In this document: positions 29,809 through 40,373 of the stretch, piece after piece | Layout of the letters: each line of letters begins with the position of its first letter | How positions within the stretch are numbered: the stretch's first letter is position 1 | DNA from: Toxoplasma gondii ME49 | Lineage: Eukaryota; Apicomplexa; Conoidasida; Eucoccidiorida; Sarcocystidae | Direction: 5' to 3' | DNA length: 64,000 bases | Assembly (NCBI RefSeq): GCF_000006565.2 | Contig: NC_031478.1 | Location: 3,677,127-3,741,126, forward strand | Made by a program: the position numbers and the translations under genes | The notes under the pieces: generated by a model | What the model was told of the DNA's origin: nothing | What the model saw: the letters and a program-made list of their open reading frames with translations, nothing else | The model's database searches: none

Positions 29809-31046
29809 TTAGTAGTCGGGAAGCCCGCGTCTCTCCCATCCTTTACACAACGCAGACAGTCCCGTGACAAGGGAGATGAAAAGCTCCGTCTGCAGACGAA
29901 GATCTGAGAGAGACACTCCGTCTCTGCCCGCTTGTCGCGCTCGGAGAGCCGCCGGGGAGGAAAACAGCCCCGAGCCACACAGTCACTGTAACGCAGGCTG
30001 GTTCTACGTACCAACGGCGCTGACTGTTTCTTTGTACGACCAGCGCAGACTGTTTCCACGGACAAGCTGAATTTTCAACTGCTGGAGACAAACGACCTGG
30101 AAGATGTTGGAGTGACGGAGCTTCCCGTCTACAGGAGAAAACGGTCACCATCTTTGCAAGTGTCTTTGCTTTCCAGGAGCTTGACGGACCGTTTCTCGTT
30201 TGCCACCGCGTCTCGCAGGGTTGTACCTCCATGTGGAGCAGAGTCCGAGCATACGAACAGCTCCCAGGTGGTGACCAAGCAACAGAGTGCTCGATCTCAT
30301 TTGAGAGACGGAAAACCTAATCTAAAGAGAGGCGCATCTAAACGGAATTCAACCGTTCTTCGTCCCTGTTTCCCGGCCGTGCTCTCGCAGAACGCCGAAC
30401 GAAAACAAGCCTCTTCTTTCAAGCAGATTCATGAAACACCGAACAGCCACACACTCGAGTGACTCCTCGCCCATCCTGTATCCGTTGTTTTTGTTGACCG
30501 CATGGACAGCTCGCGAGCATCTGAATTCGTCCGCCACAAAATACTTTAAGAGCTTCCCGATACGTCTACCCCTCAGTCGAACGCAAGTGCACTGTCGTAC
30601 CAGGAAATCTTTTCCCTCACGGAAAGGTTTCCAAGGGTCTGAAGGCCTTTTCGTCTCTGTTCGGCGTCGCCCAGGAAGCTCCACAGCAGCGCGCAAGTTC
30701 GATGAGCCTCTCGGCTGTCTCTCCGGACGAATCCGCCCGCAGCAGTTCGTTCTGGTTTTGAGGAGCCTTCAGTCACAGCAGGAGATGACGCGTCAGTGGA
30801 GGCGGCGTCACCACTCGACGGAGTGTCTTTCGACGTCGGAGAACTCGAAGAAACTGAGGCAGACACTGGAGACAACGACCTCCTCGGGATGTCGAGGGGT
30901 GCGACCTCTCCGAGGGTGCTCTTGGCTGAACCACACAGCGAAAAAACGAGAATCGTCACTCCCGGAGATGCGAGAGAGTCCGCAGCTCCGTTTGGCTTCC
31001 AGTAGAAATGACATGTTTCCAAACAACGAGCATTCTTCGATGCCAT
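29809..31046 (-). CDS. Spliced four-exon gene, about 250 aa, unknown function
   Basis: Proposed join 30621..31046, 30207..30321, 30012..30128, 29809..29903 on the minus strand. Acceptors are strong (CCTCTCTTTAG, TTTTCTCCTGTAG, GTCTCTCTCAG). Donors are TTTCC|GTGAGG, GCG|GTGGCA (weak) and GTTG|GTACGT. Phases 0, 1 and 1 agree at every join. Exon 1 is Ser/Thr-rich and then helical (EAHRTCALLWSFLGDAEQRR). Later exons read MRSSTLLLGHHLGAVRMLG, HSNIFQVVCLQQLKIQLVRG and TELFISLVTGLSALCKGWER. The amphipathic helices and the order of motifs faintly recall PEX11-type peroxisomal membrane proteins, but I cannot support that name. Exon 1 may instead begin after an acceptor near 30927. Confidence 0.5.
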
Positions 31047-31625
31047 GCCTCAGTCTGTGGACCCAAACGTCCCGTAACCCCGGATGTCTGTCCACCTTGT
31101 GAACCGGCGCACAACGGCATCCCCGCGGCACCCATCATTCACTTGTTCCTCTTTTCTAAGTGTGTGAGGACGCACTCAGGAGAGACAACAAGAGAGAGAA
31201 CAGGAGGGAGAACAAGACACAGAGGTTCTAGGTTATGCGTGGACTGCTGCTTAACGAAAGTGAAGCAGACTTTGGAGGCGAGAAAACCTGTTTCTTGTTG
31301 CTAGGCAACGCGCGTCGAGATGCCTCTCTTGTTCTCGGTTTCACCAATCCACGGTGCTTCATCCAAACACCCACCGGTATCTCTCTCGCGTCTACACACA
31401 CGGCCGAAGCATCTTGTGCCTTTGCTAGCGTAAAAAAAACCAGCCAGTTGGAGATGAAAGAGCAGAGTGTTCCACGCAACGACAGCCATTTCCGTATTGT
31501 GGATTTTACAGGAGAGTCGGGGACTGTATAACTCTTATTTTTGAGCAGAATGGTTCTCTCGCTGTTGACACAAAAAGGAAACGAGCCACTTGTGCCTCCG
31601 TGCATGCAAGCCCAGAAGCCAGCAG

Positions 31626-32111
31626 TCACGGAGAGAGCTGCACCGCACCCTGTGCCTGTTTCGCTCTCGGAGGCGTCGCCTTTCTGTTGTTAGAAAGAAG
31701 AGAAGAACGCCTGCGTGCTCGCGTCGAAAGGAGGAGCCTAGACAACAGGCTAAGTCTCGGATGCTTTGTTTCATGTTTGTTCGATCCCCTCAGGAGAGCA
31801 GCCTGACAGCTGAACGCGTACAGGCGAGAGACGAAAGCAGCAGCGGACCGTCGCGGCCCTGTTGAGCTTGCAGAAGAAGCAGCAAACTGCAGAGCGCCAT
31901 GAGAATCAAGAGCCGAGCTGGAAGTCCAAGCAGGTCCAGAAGCCGAAGAAGCAGAGAGCGAGATGGATGTGGGGTCTGGGAAGAAAAGCAGACGAAAGAA
32001 CAACCGAGCACTCATGAACCTGACGAACCAGCGAGGCCAAGTGTCGTCGATAACACCGCGACCCAGCTCCGAGCCCTGTGAACTAAACAGAGACAGAGAA
32101 CGCGGATTCAT
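31626..32111 (-). CDS. Candidate Ser/Ala-rich ORF or first exon
   Basis: ATG 32111 opens a 161-codon frame beginning MNPRSLSLFSSQGSELGRG, with FFRLLFFPDPTSISLSASSA in the middle. The first 100 codons look coding; the last 45 look random, as if the frame had run past a donor. No strong donor was found that joins in phase to the gene at 29.8-31.0 kb. It may be a 5' exon of an unresolved gene or chance. Confidence 0.22.
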   Translation of the reverse strand: MNPRSLSLFSSQGSELGRGVIDDTWPRWFVRFMSARLFFRLLFFPDPTSISLSASSASGPAWTSSSALDSHGALQFAASSASSTGPRRSAAAFVSRLYAFSCQAALLRGSNKHETKHPRLSLLSRLLLSTRARRRSSLLSNNRKATPPRAKQAQGAVQLSP

Positions 32112-33173
32112 ATAATGAACGGCGTAGGAGTAGCGAGGGAACTTGCCGCCGATCGAATGAACAGAGATATCAAAATGCCTAGGGTACTTGCCACAGATCG
32201 AACGAAAAGAGACGAAAAAGAGTTACTGCCTAAGAGAACGTATCTTCTTGAGTCGCAGCGTGGACGACTATGCTGCGTTTTTCGTATCCGTAGGAAACGT
32301 TTTCGATCAGGATGATGTCTTCACATGACAAAGATCATCCCAGCACTCCGTTTCCTGAGTTCTGTAGCTGTCTCTGTGCTTTCAACTGATCTGCACAGAG
32401 AGAAAAAGTAATCCCTGTGTGTACCTCCGTTCACGGATAGCATCCACCGACTGGAGGTGTCAAACATAACTCGGCCACCGAGCCGACACGATCTGATTTT
32501 CTGACAGCAACTTCTCTCTCTCTCTACGTGCTCCACGCTTCATTTTGGAGCTTACAACGACGACGTCACAGAAGAAACCAAGAGTTCCTAAGACTGTTTC
32601 CGGACCGTTTTCGCGTTTCCACGAGGCAACGCCCGGTACACCACCTTGTTTTTCATCGGTGAGCGCTGAGTCTTAGTCTGTCTCTTTCAAATCACTGGGC
32701 ATGCGGTGGAACGACACCACGCGGCCATGAACGTTACAGGTCTACCCTGTGTTAGAGAAGCCCTGTCATTCGGATTCGACTGGGCGCTCGGCAACCTCAT
32801 CATGGAGGCGTCACAAGGCATCCTTGGCGGCTCTCGAAAGCGGAACAAAAGCTCAACCGCACACATGAGAAGTCGTGGAATGCTTCTGACTCTCCAGCAG
32901 TTTGTCTGCACTCTCAGATGGGGGAGGGGAGGGGGAGGCAAGCACAGACTTGTATAGGAGTGTCTCTGAGAAGATGCGTAGATTCACATCAAGGTAAAAG
33001 AGATCCACATACACACCGACCGGGGCGCGTCTCTCTATGCTGCCTGTATTTGAGTCAGAAAGACTGTTTGGATCGACATCTTGGTTTGCTGAGAAACTGT
33101 CGTGATCAACAAGTTGGTTAACTACCTTTTCAGCATGGAATCCGCTGAGTGGTAAGGCCGAAGGCAGTCGCTA

Positions 33174-34345
33174 TCACCTCATGGAAGAATACTTCTGCCC
33201 GCGAGAGAGCACTATCGAGGTGATGAACGCTGGCCAACGGACCCAGACGGTCGATCTACCCCACGCACTACAGCGCCATGTCGGCTTCTTGAGGAGACAC
33301 TCAACATGAGGAAGTAGCAAGTTCGGAGGCAGTTTCGAGAGTGGCTGTGAAATGGAAACTCGGCGCGCCTCGCTGAGTTCCCCTTCGAACAAAACAGATA
33401 CAAACCATAATCGGTGTCGATCGAGAGTGAGGAACATCGAGCGTCGCCCTCGAGTCACCTCGTCCCTTGGAAGTTTGCTGCAGCGAACTCTGGCCTCCGA
33501 GTGCCGACAGGCGCCTCGCGCAGACAGAGTGGCGTCCCAGGGCCGCAGTCCTCCACCAGCCGCGCATGCACTGAGTTGGCCGACGCGTCGGGAGAGCGTC
33601 CAGCCCAAACAACACCGTCGAAGCGCCATGCATGCAACGCCCCCCCTCCACCCCCCCACGGAGCACAGAAGCGGCCTGTTCCCAGAAAAGCATCTTGGCC
33701 TCGACTCAAAGATTCACACTGTCGAGACAGTGAGCATGCGCCGGACTTACGGGTGTGGGCACCGAAGGAGAAGAAGGCCGAGAAGCGTTTGCTGTGGATG
33801 GGCGCGTCGCTGTTCTTCCTCCGGCTGTTTTTGCCTGCTCTTCGCGCCGAGCCTCTCCGGCGGGCATGACAAGCACTGTGGAGACCTGAAAAAAGAACAA
33901 GGATGCTGCGAGATTTTGAAGGCCAGACACACCCACCACGGCCGCGCATGCAGAGGAAAAGGAGACGTCAACCGCTCTTCTTTGGACGCAGACGTTCCCG
34001 TCGCTGAAGAAGCGCGCGTCGACCGGTGACTGCACTCGCAGACCTCCAAAACGCAGACGTCCGGCTGTGCAGAGCTCGTTTTGCAAGTGGAATACGCGAC
34101 GGTCATGGAGCTAGCCAAGGCAGCTGCCTCGAGCTCCAGGCTCCGTCGATCTTGAGTGAGGGGTGAGCGGCCCTGCGGCTCTCAGGTCGAGAGGACTCGA
34201 GCGGTCCCAGACGAAAGATCAAAGAGCCGTCGACTGGAGGCCGTGGGTGCTCACCACTGCTCTTTTGCGGTTTTTGCAGTGACCTGGAGGGCGTCCACTC
34301 CAGAGAAGAAAGTTCGTCGAAATCCCTCCCTGACAAAGACCTACG
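33174..34345 (-). CDS. Candidate exon cluster of an unresolved spliced gene
   Basis: Three well-bounded minus-strand exons can be read. One begins after CCTTGGCTAG (about 34110) and reads RRVFHLQNELCTAGRLRFGG, ending near GTG|GTGGGT. One runs from TTCTTTTTTCAG to CACCC|GTAAGTCC (about 33885-33751) and reads VSTVLVMPAGEARREEQAK. A terminal block reads DRHRLWFVSVLFEGELSEAR, then LLLPHVECLLKKPTWRCSAW, and stops at 33174. A second frame also stays open over the first two exons, so the reading is not certain. No family is recognised. Confidence 0.33.
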
Positions 34346-34764
34346 TGCCTGCTCGACCGCTTCGCCGCTAGGTCGGACACCACACCCGAGCCTCTTCTGC
34401 TCGACAAAAAGCCATTAAACTCTGACCTGAGCAGCGAGTTTTGCGCGGCGAAGAAGCAGAAGCGCGGCGATGCACACGATCAGGAGGCGAACACCGCCGA
34501 AGCCAAGCGAAGATAAGCCTGTCTCCCTAAAAAACGAATGCACCAGACGGAGAGAAGTTGAGCGAAAAGGGGAAACCGGCTGAGCGCAATGCAGAGGAGG
34601 GTAGCGACAAAGAGGAAAGAAGAAGAGCTAGAAGACGCGGGAACTGGAGACAGGGATGAAGACAGAGAAGGAGAGAGGAGCAAAGGAGGGAGGAGAGGAG
34701 CGTAGAATTGAGAGGGAGACGAAAAAAGCGAGAACCAGATGAAGAGAGAGAAGTGGAGAGAGGA

Positions 34765-36490
34765 CTAAAAACAACGCATGGGCTCCGCCGTTCTCTGGAG
34801 TCCCCAACCGCGTGTAGCCCAGAGTCTCTCGCGAGTTTGCACAGTCATGTCGCAGTCGAAGGTCGAAGATAAAGAGAGAAGAGAAACACAGAAGAAGAGT
34901 TGAACAGGGAGCACACCGTGGCGAGACCGCTCCGCAGCAGTTTCCAATGGATGGAGAGAGAAGGGAGAGAAGAAAAGGAGAAAGAGAGAACAGGAGAAAG
35001 AGAGAACAGTAAGAACAGTGGAGACGCCCACTGGGAGGCACACAGAGCGGCAGCCGCAACACACCACGCACAAGAGAAAGCCAGAGGAGTGGAAGTCGTT
35101 TGAAGACTTGGCAAACAAGGCGACTTTTGCAGCGGCACCAAGTACGCGTAAGAAAGTAGTCATCTAAGAGCATGTACGCGTTGGATGACTGAGAAATCCA
35201 GACAGACACGTACGAAAGGAGAGTTGCGTAGACACTGGGCATCCAGAGGAAAGGGAGAACAACTAAGAGAGGAATGGCGAGTTTTTCGAGGTGAATCAAG
35301 GGCAGCTGGAGCCTCTTGACGACGTCCTCAGTTCCAGGCTGCAGGCAGTCCTGAGAGGCGGGCAAGACAGCGAGCGCGCAAGGATCTCTCGGATGGCTTT
35401 TTGTCCACAAAAATCGAGGGAAATGCCACTGACTGGAGTGGCGAGCTGGTCGACACACACGAGCAAAAAGTCTCCACTGGTTGACCTTCTACGCAACGTG
35501 GAGGGATCACCTAAACACCACGATCTGGCTGTTCACGACCTCCTCATCTCGGTCCCAACGTCGTCTCTCTGTCTGCGCGTTCTTCTAGAGAACGAGCCGA
35601 GACGCCTGCTCTTCTCGGCGAACGTGGAGGCACCGCCTCTTTGCACAGCCGAGAGAAACACGAAGACGCTCATGCGTGAACGAGTTCGGACAAGAAGAAG
35701 CATTCGGTTCGCGAGTCTGTAGCAACCGAGCTGGAGTCGCGAACGCAGGGGGTGGAAGAAGGCGAGTTTTCGCTGACTCTCTTTCCCCTCGCAACTCTTG
35801 CGCATGCAAAACCCGTCTCTGAAATGCGGACGTTGGACTCCTCCTCTTCGCATTAAAGTACTAGGCTCTACCACCCCAACAGAACTCTCGTCGATACAGT
35901 CGCCTTCTCTCCTTTGTGTTCTTCGTCCACTTCCTGTCTCAAGAGTGCTGCAAACGCTGTCGGTGAAGCGGAGGAGAGAAACCAAAGTGACCGAGTTTCC
36001 AGAGAGATACAAATGTATCTCTTCACTTGCCGCGGCTGACGACAACCGTGGGGAAACCGGAAGGATGCTTGCTTCTGCCTTTTCTTCTTCGATGTCTTCC
36101 CTTCTTCCAATTCACTCCTTCTTCTGTGCGGCTGCTTTCCTTCTCTTCCCTCCCCCTCTGCGGTGCAGCGTTCTTCTCCTTCTTCTTCTTCTCTTCTTCT
36201 TCTCTTCTTCTTCTCTTCCTTTTCTCCCCTACTACGTTTGCTGCCTATTGCCTTTTCTCTCCCTCTTCCGCAAGACACACCGTGGCGTAAAGAGCAACCG
36301 AAATGAGATTCGCTTCCACTTGAATCGGCGCAGCGAGGACGGCGCCTTCGAAGGCGAGGAAGGCGACGAAGGCGGCCTTCACGCCGAAGAGGAAGAAGGA
36401 CCAGACGCGTTGAAATAGATGGAGCTGCCTGAGGCAACGAGCGCATGCAAGGCGCAAGAAAGGAGCGAAAAGCGAGACAAAAGTCGCCAT
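34765..36490 (-). CDS. Spliced three-exon polytopic membrane protein (about 226 aa), unknown
   Basis: Join 36281..36490, 35146..35350, 34765..35030 on the minus strand. Donors are ACG|GTGTGT and ACGC|GTACTT; acceptors are the strong GCCCGCCTCTCAG and CTGTGTGCCTCCCAG. Phases 0 and 1 agree. At least four hydrophobic stretches are read: SFFLFGVKAAFVAFLAFEGA, LAIPLLVVLPFLWMPSVYAT, TVLTVLSFSCSLFLLFFSPF and LPVQLFFCVSLLSLSS. The hydrophilic C-terminus is TRERLWATRGWGLQRTAEPM. ATG 36490 is preceded by a possible acceptor (CTCTGATCAG, 36496-36505), so an upstream exon may exist and this may be the 3' part of a longer gene. Only the membrane character is claimed. An endoplasmic location is a guess. 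Confidence 0.5.
36171..36225. repeat. CTT/TTC-rich simple repeat in the first intron
   Basis: TTCTTCTTCTC-type units lie inside the proposed intron 35351-36280 of the membrane-protein gene. Confidence 0.8.
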
Positions 36491-36653
36491 CGCTTCTGAT
36501 CAGAGGCACGAGGAAGTGAAAACGAAGCCGCAAGTCACAGACCGAAGCGTCTGAGAAAAAAGGGAAGGTGACAACACAGCTCGCGCAGAAACAGAGCAAA
36601 CGCTTGTGAGTGGAGAGAGCTCAATCGAGAAGTCTACAACAAACGCGTTTTAC

Positions 36654-37688
36654 CCTAAGAAGCGGAAGAGACGTCTCGACAGGCTGCCGGACGCAACGCT
36701 CGACGCAGAGAGGATGTCCATCCGACATGCAGGATAGAGGAACTTCAGAATCCCCACAGGCGGCGACTGAAGAAGCGAGTCCAAGAGAAAGCTCGAAAGA
36801 GGAACAGTCGCGCCAGTGCATGCACGCCACGATGGACGTACAAGAAGACGAGAGCATCCGTTAACGAGAGTCGTGCGATAGAAGAACGAGACGAAAACAG
36901 GCGGGAAGTCGACAGAAGTGACTGCCGTTAGGAAACTGAAACTCAGAAACGAAAAACAGCCGCTCATTGATGTTCCCTTACGTGTCAAAAGCACACTCGC
37001 AGAAGTCGGCAGACTCGATCAAAGGACCCCAGAGCTCTCGAAAATCTAAAGACAAAGACACACATTTCTTGCCGTTCCGCGTCTTTTTTCCATCCTCTGG
37101 ACATGCGAGAAACGTTTCTCAGGTTCTCTCGTTCCTTACATCTCTTTGTCTCTTTGCTCTCTGATTTACTTCCTGCTCACTGCTGCCGCTTCTTCCCTCT
37201 TCGCTAGTGGTCCGTCTGCCTCTCCAAATCACGCATTTCTGCGATTTGTCACTTCGCAATGTCTCGACGTAGTCCTTTTCTCCTTCTCTGTCTTCGTTAA
37301 GAACGTGCTCATCCACTCTTTCCTCTCTCTCTTCCGTCTCTTTCTCTCCTTCTTGCTTTCTCCTTTCCTTCTCTTTCTCTCGGTCTCTGTCTTTGCACTT
37401 CCTTCGTGCGCTATCTCCCTGCACGCGATTTCTGACCTTCACTTCTTCGGTGTCTGCGTTCGGTCCACTTTCCTTGGTTCCTTCCCTTTCGTTGACTCTT
37501 CATTTGTTGTTCCTTCTCCTCGCGGAGACAGCCTCACAGGCGGGAAGGAGCGAGGTAAACTCGAAGCGGCGATTCACTCCTAAGAAGTCGGAGACAAGGA
37601 CGAGGCCTACACCGCCTCCGACGAAGAATCCCCTGGAACGCGCAGATGGAAGCAACGCAAGACACACAGAGAGGTGCTCGAACTGCAT
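36654..37688 (-). CDS. Candidate exon pair of a membrane protein
   Basis: Exon 37538..37688 follows GGCTGTGTTCTAG and ends at GCCT|GTGAGG. It reads LALLPSARSRGFFVGGGVGL and FLGVNRRFEFTSLLPA and has one likely membrane span. Exon 36654..36766 follows CGCTTCTTCAG and joins in phase 1. It reads a Cys-rich stretch (AACGDSEVPLSCMSDGHPLC) and ends at AGG|GTAAAA. These could connect the exons at 38.4-40.4 kb to those at 34.8-36.5 kb, but the last join is out of phase with the reading I prefer downstream. Confidence 0.3.
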
Positions 37689-37917
37689 CTAGAACACAGC
37701 CGCCATCCGGAACAACCTTCTCGTCGGAGGATCCGGAAAGCCATAGCTCGTGGCTATTCAAAGAGAAGTCTTGCCACCGCGAACAACACCCCTGCAGAAG
37801 CCGCCTAGACGCATCGTCGAAAGTTTCTCTCAGAAAACACGAGTCTTGAAGACAAACGCATAAAAAATGGATGGTGATCTGCCTGTACACTTTACTGCAG
37901 CTACAGACGTATGTGCA

Positions 37918-37985
37918 TCTATATCTATATCTAGATATCTGCATATATATTCAAATCTAGATCTATTCCTATGTATCGGCATGTG

Positions 37986-38022
<37 letters not shown>

Positions 38023-38055
38023 ACATTGAGATATAGATACACAGATACAGATTTA
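37918..38055. repeat. AT-rich microsatellite with ATATCT and ATAGAT units
   Basis: Degenerate CTATAT/CTAGAT units precede an (AT)n run at about 37990-38018, followed by ATATAGATAC repeats. Confidence 0.9.
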
Positions 38056-38415
38056 TGTACGGGCTCCGTATATAAGCCGACAGCAGCGTTCCCTGTTTCG
38101 TTTCTCGATCGCGTGGTCTCACATTGCAATACGGTGGCCGACGGGCAGTTTGCGGCGAGCAGGGAGGAAGCGACGGTGAAGGGTCCATTGCAAGCGTCTG
38201 CAGAGAAAGACGAGAGCATTAACGAATGCGTCTGGAACCATGAGAACATCTGCTTTGAAGACAGCGGAGGAGCGTCTCATGCACAAAACGGTCGTCCTGT
38301 GTCAGTGGTAGGACGCTTCGCACAACAAGGAAACACCCTGGAAAAATCGTTTTCCCTCTCTGTGCATTCTGCCGGTGTGCGCTAGGCGCGCGATTCGTCT
38401 TGAACTGAATACTTT

Positions 38416-40373
38416 TCACTGCAGTGACCTCTCTGTCCTTTGAAAAGCTTCAGATCTCGCTGTAGGCGCCAGACACATAGGCGTCAGGTTTTTCGCGTAC
38501 ACGAACGCGCCGAAGGCGAGGAGAAGAAGCGGGAGAGGCGACAGACCCCCCGGCCGACCCTCAGGAGAAGAAAGAGGAGACAGCGAGGAGAGGGAATCTG
38601 CGAATTGTTTTCCATCTGAAGGAACGCGCCATCTGAAGAGAAGAAGAAGCGCGACAGCTGCTGTGCACCCCAGTGAAGAAAGGAGAAAATTCGACGCTTC
38701 GCGCAACTCCTGGAAGCCTTCCAGAACGCCGAGACCCGCGAGACGCGCCACCTGAGAAAGAACGCAAAAGCCAGTTGAGATGCATGCAGACAATACGGAC
38801 ATCGTTTCAACGAAAACGATTCACGAGTGCCATCGGAGAAAGAGCCCTGGGTGGGGACGCGAGCAAAAAAAGGAAGGAAAGAAAGCAGTAACGCCGGTGA
38901 TGGAAACCAAGCGAGCTCCGTCACACATGTTTTCAGGGAGTCAAGAGGAAGAAAAGTGATCGAACTAGGCAGCTCCGTCCACGGAAACGGAGAAGAGCCA
39001 GTGCCGTCGAAGTGCATGCAGACAAAAGCCGACCTGCTCGTTCGACAGACAGACCGCGTTGTAGGGAAACACTCGCGGGTGGCTTCACGGCAAGGCAAAG
39101 GCATCGAACGGCGCCGGTTCCCTCCTTTCCATGGTGTAGACCGGTCGAGAGATCCATCAGATAACAACTGATTTTAGACGTCCTGTTACACTTTGTAGAA
39201 TGCGGTTCCTATGTTTACATACATCCCCTTTTTCTGGGGAGTACATCCTACAAGTTTGACAACTACTGGTTCACATCTCGAAGGTGAAAGACACGAGCAC
39301 GGAAGAAAGACATCACACAGAGAGAAGCGAAAGTTGTCCACGGAGACAGGATGTTCCTCCCTCAGTCTTCTCCGTTTCTCTCTCCCTTGCATGACACAAG
39401 TGCATGCATGCACAGGTGCGACTCAGGGATTGTCTCTGAGAAGCTCTTTGGCCTCTCCGAGGCCGTTGGGGGAACTGTTTCCAGGCTTCGAAAGCGGCAA
39501 AAGCTGCGAGTGTTCAAAGCGGGAGAGGACAACCAGGTCGACGCATGCACTGTTCCGCTGCTCCTCCTTCCTCTTCAGTTTGCTCTCACCGGCCACAGGG
39601 AAATCGGTTTCAGAGGTCCTGCCGCATGTGCGGCGCCTTCCTGCTTGTCTCCGCGGCTGCCAGAAGAGTCCTTGCGAGGCGAGGGAGCGATGCCGACGGG
39701 GATCGCCAAACTGTTTGCAGAGAGACATCCGAAAAGAATGAATGGGTACGAAGTCTGCGTAAAGTCGAAGGACGCTGTCTCTAGGAAAGGGATGTTTTTG
39801 AGATATGTCAAGGAACTGAAGTTCTCGGAAAACAAAAGTCGAGAAAGAGTTCTCGGCTGTTAATAACTGAAGAGTCGAAGAGTGAAATCCCCCCTGTGGA
39901 GCGTGACTAGAAAATCTGTTCGCAATTCTGGTGGAGTACAAATAGATGCAGCCGGAAGCAGAGAGTGCCGCGTCGGAGGATCCTTTGGTTTCTACGAGCT
40001 GCTTTTCTCTCGGCAACTCATTTCTGCGCGCTCGACGCCTGGCTCAGGCTTGCCGGTCGGCGTATTTTCTGAAGACAGCTTCGTTTTGCTGCGCCACAAA
40101 GAAGGAACGGTAACGCGTACCCGGTAGTCCACAGGCGCCAGAGATGCAGGAAGCTCCCAACTCGAAGGATGAAGAAAACGACGAGGAGCGTGCAGAGCAC
40201 GTCGGGGGCGAGAAGTCCCATGTTTTCCGGAGACAATCGTTGGAGGATGGAAAGCACGCAAACGCAGCTGTGGAGTCTGCGGTGTACAGACAGGAGAACC
40301 AGTGGCTCCAGTGATGACACTGTGGCCGTCAGAAGCGCGACAGAGAGCAACGGAAGAAAAACGACGCGTTTTT
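38416..40373 (-). CDS. Spliced multi-span membrane protein, partial model, unknown
   Basis: Three exons on the minus strand: 40121..40373, 39590..39815 and 38416..38751 (3' end of the last unsettled). Acceptors are CCGTCTTTCTCGCAG, GAACTTCAG and GCGTTCTTTCTCAG; donors are CCGG|GTACGC and GCCG|GTGAGA. Phases agree (2, 0). Hydrophobic stretches include FLPLLSVALLTATVSSLEPL, LLAPDVLCTLLVVFFILRVG, PFILFGCLSANSLAIPVGIA, TAAVALLLLFRWRV and LPLLLLAFGAFV. The first exon starts in phase 1, so at least one upstream exon is missing, perhaps near 40.57 kb where an acceptor precedes WMPVPGPSRVSR. A further exon at 38123..38197 (after TTTCTCTGCAG, before GTGAGA) may follow. The pattern suggests a lipid or glycan enzyme of the ER, but no signature is clear. 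Confidence 0.48.

Larger units (their letters stand above)
31047..34764. other. Sparse region with candidate minus-strand exons
   Basis: No gene model can be completed here. Two groups of frames deserve note and are listed separately (31626-32111 and 33174-34345). The rest, including 32.1-33.1 kb, shows only short conflicting ORFs. Confidence 0.4.

Noticed and set aside
29366..29839. 157-codon minus-strand ORF with hydrophobic stretches
   Set aside because: It overlaps the last coding exon of the four-exon gene in another frame and continues into its 3' flank; the hydrophobicity follows from T-rich sequence.
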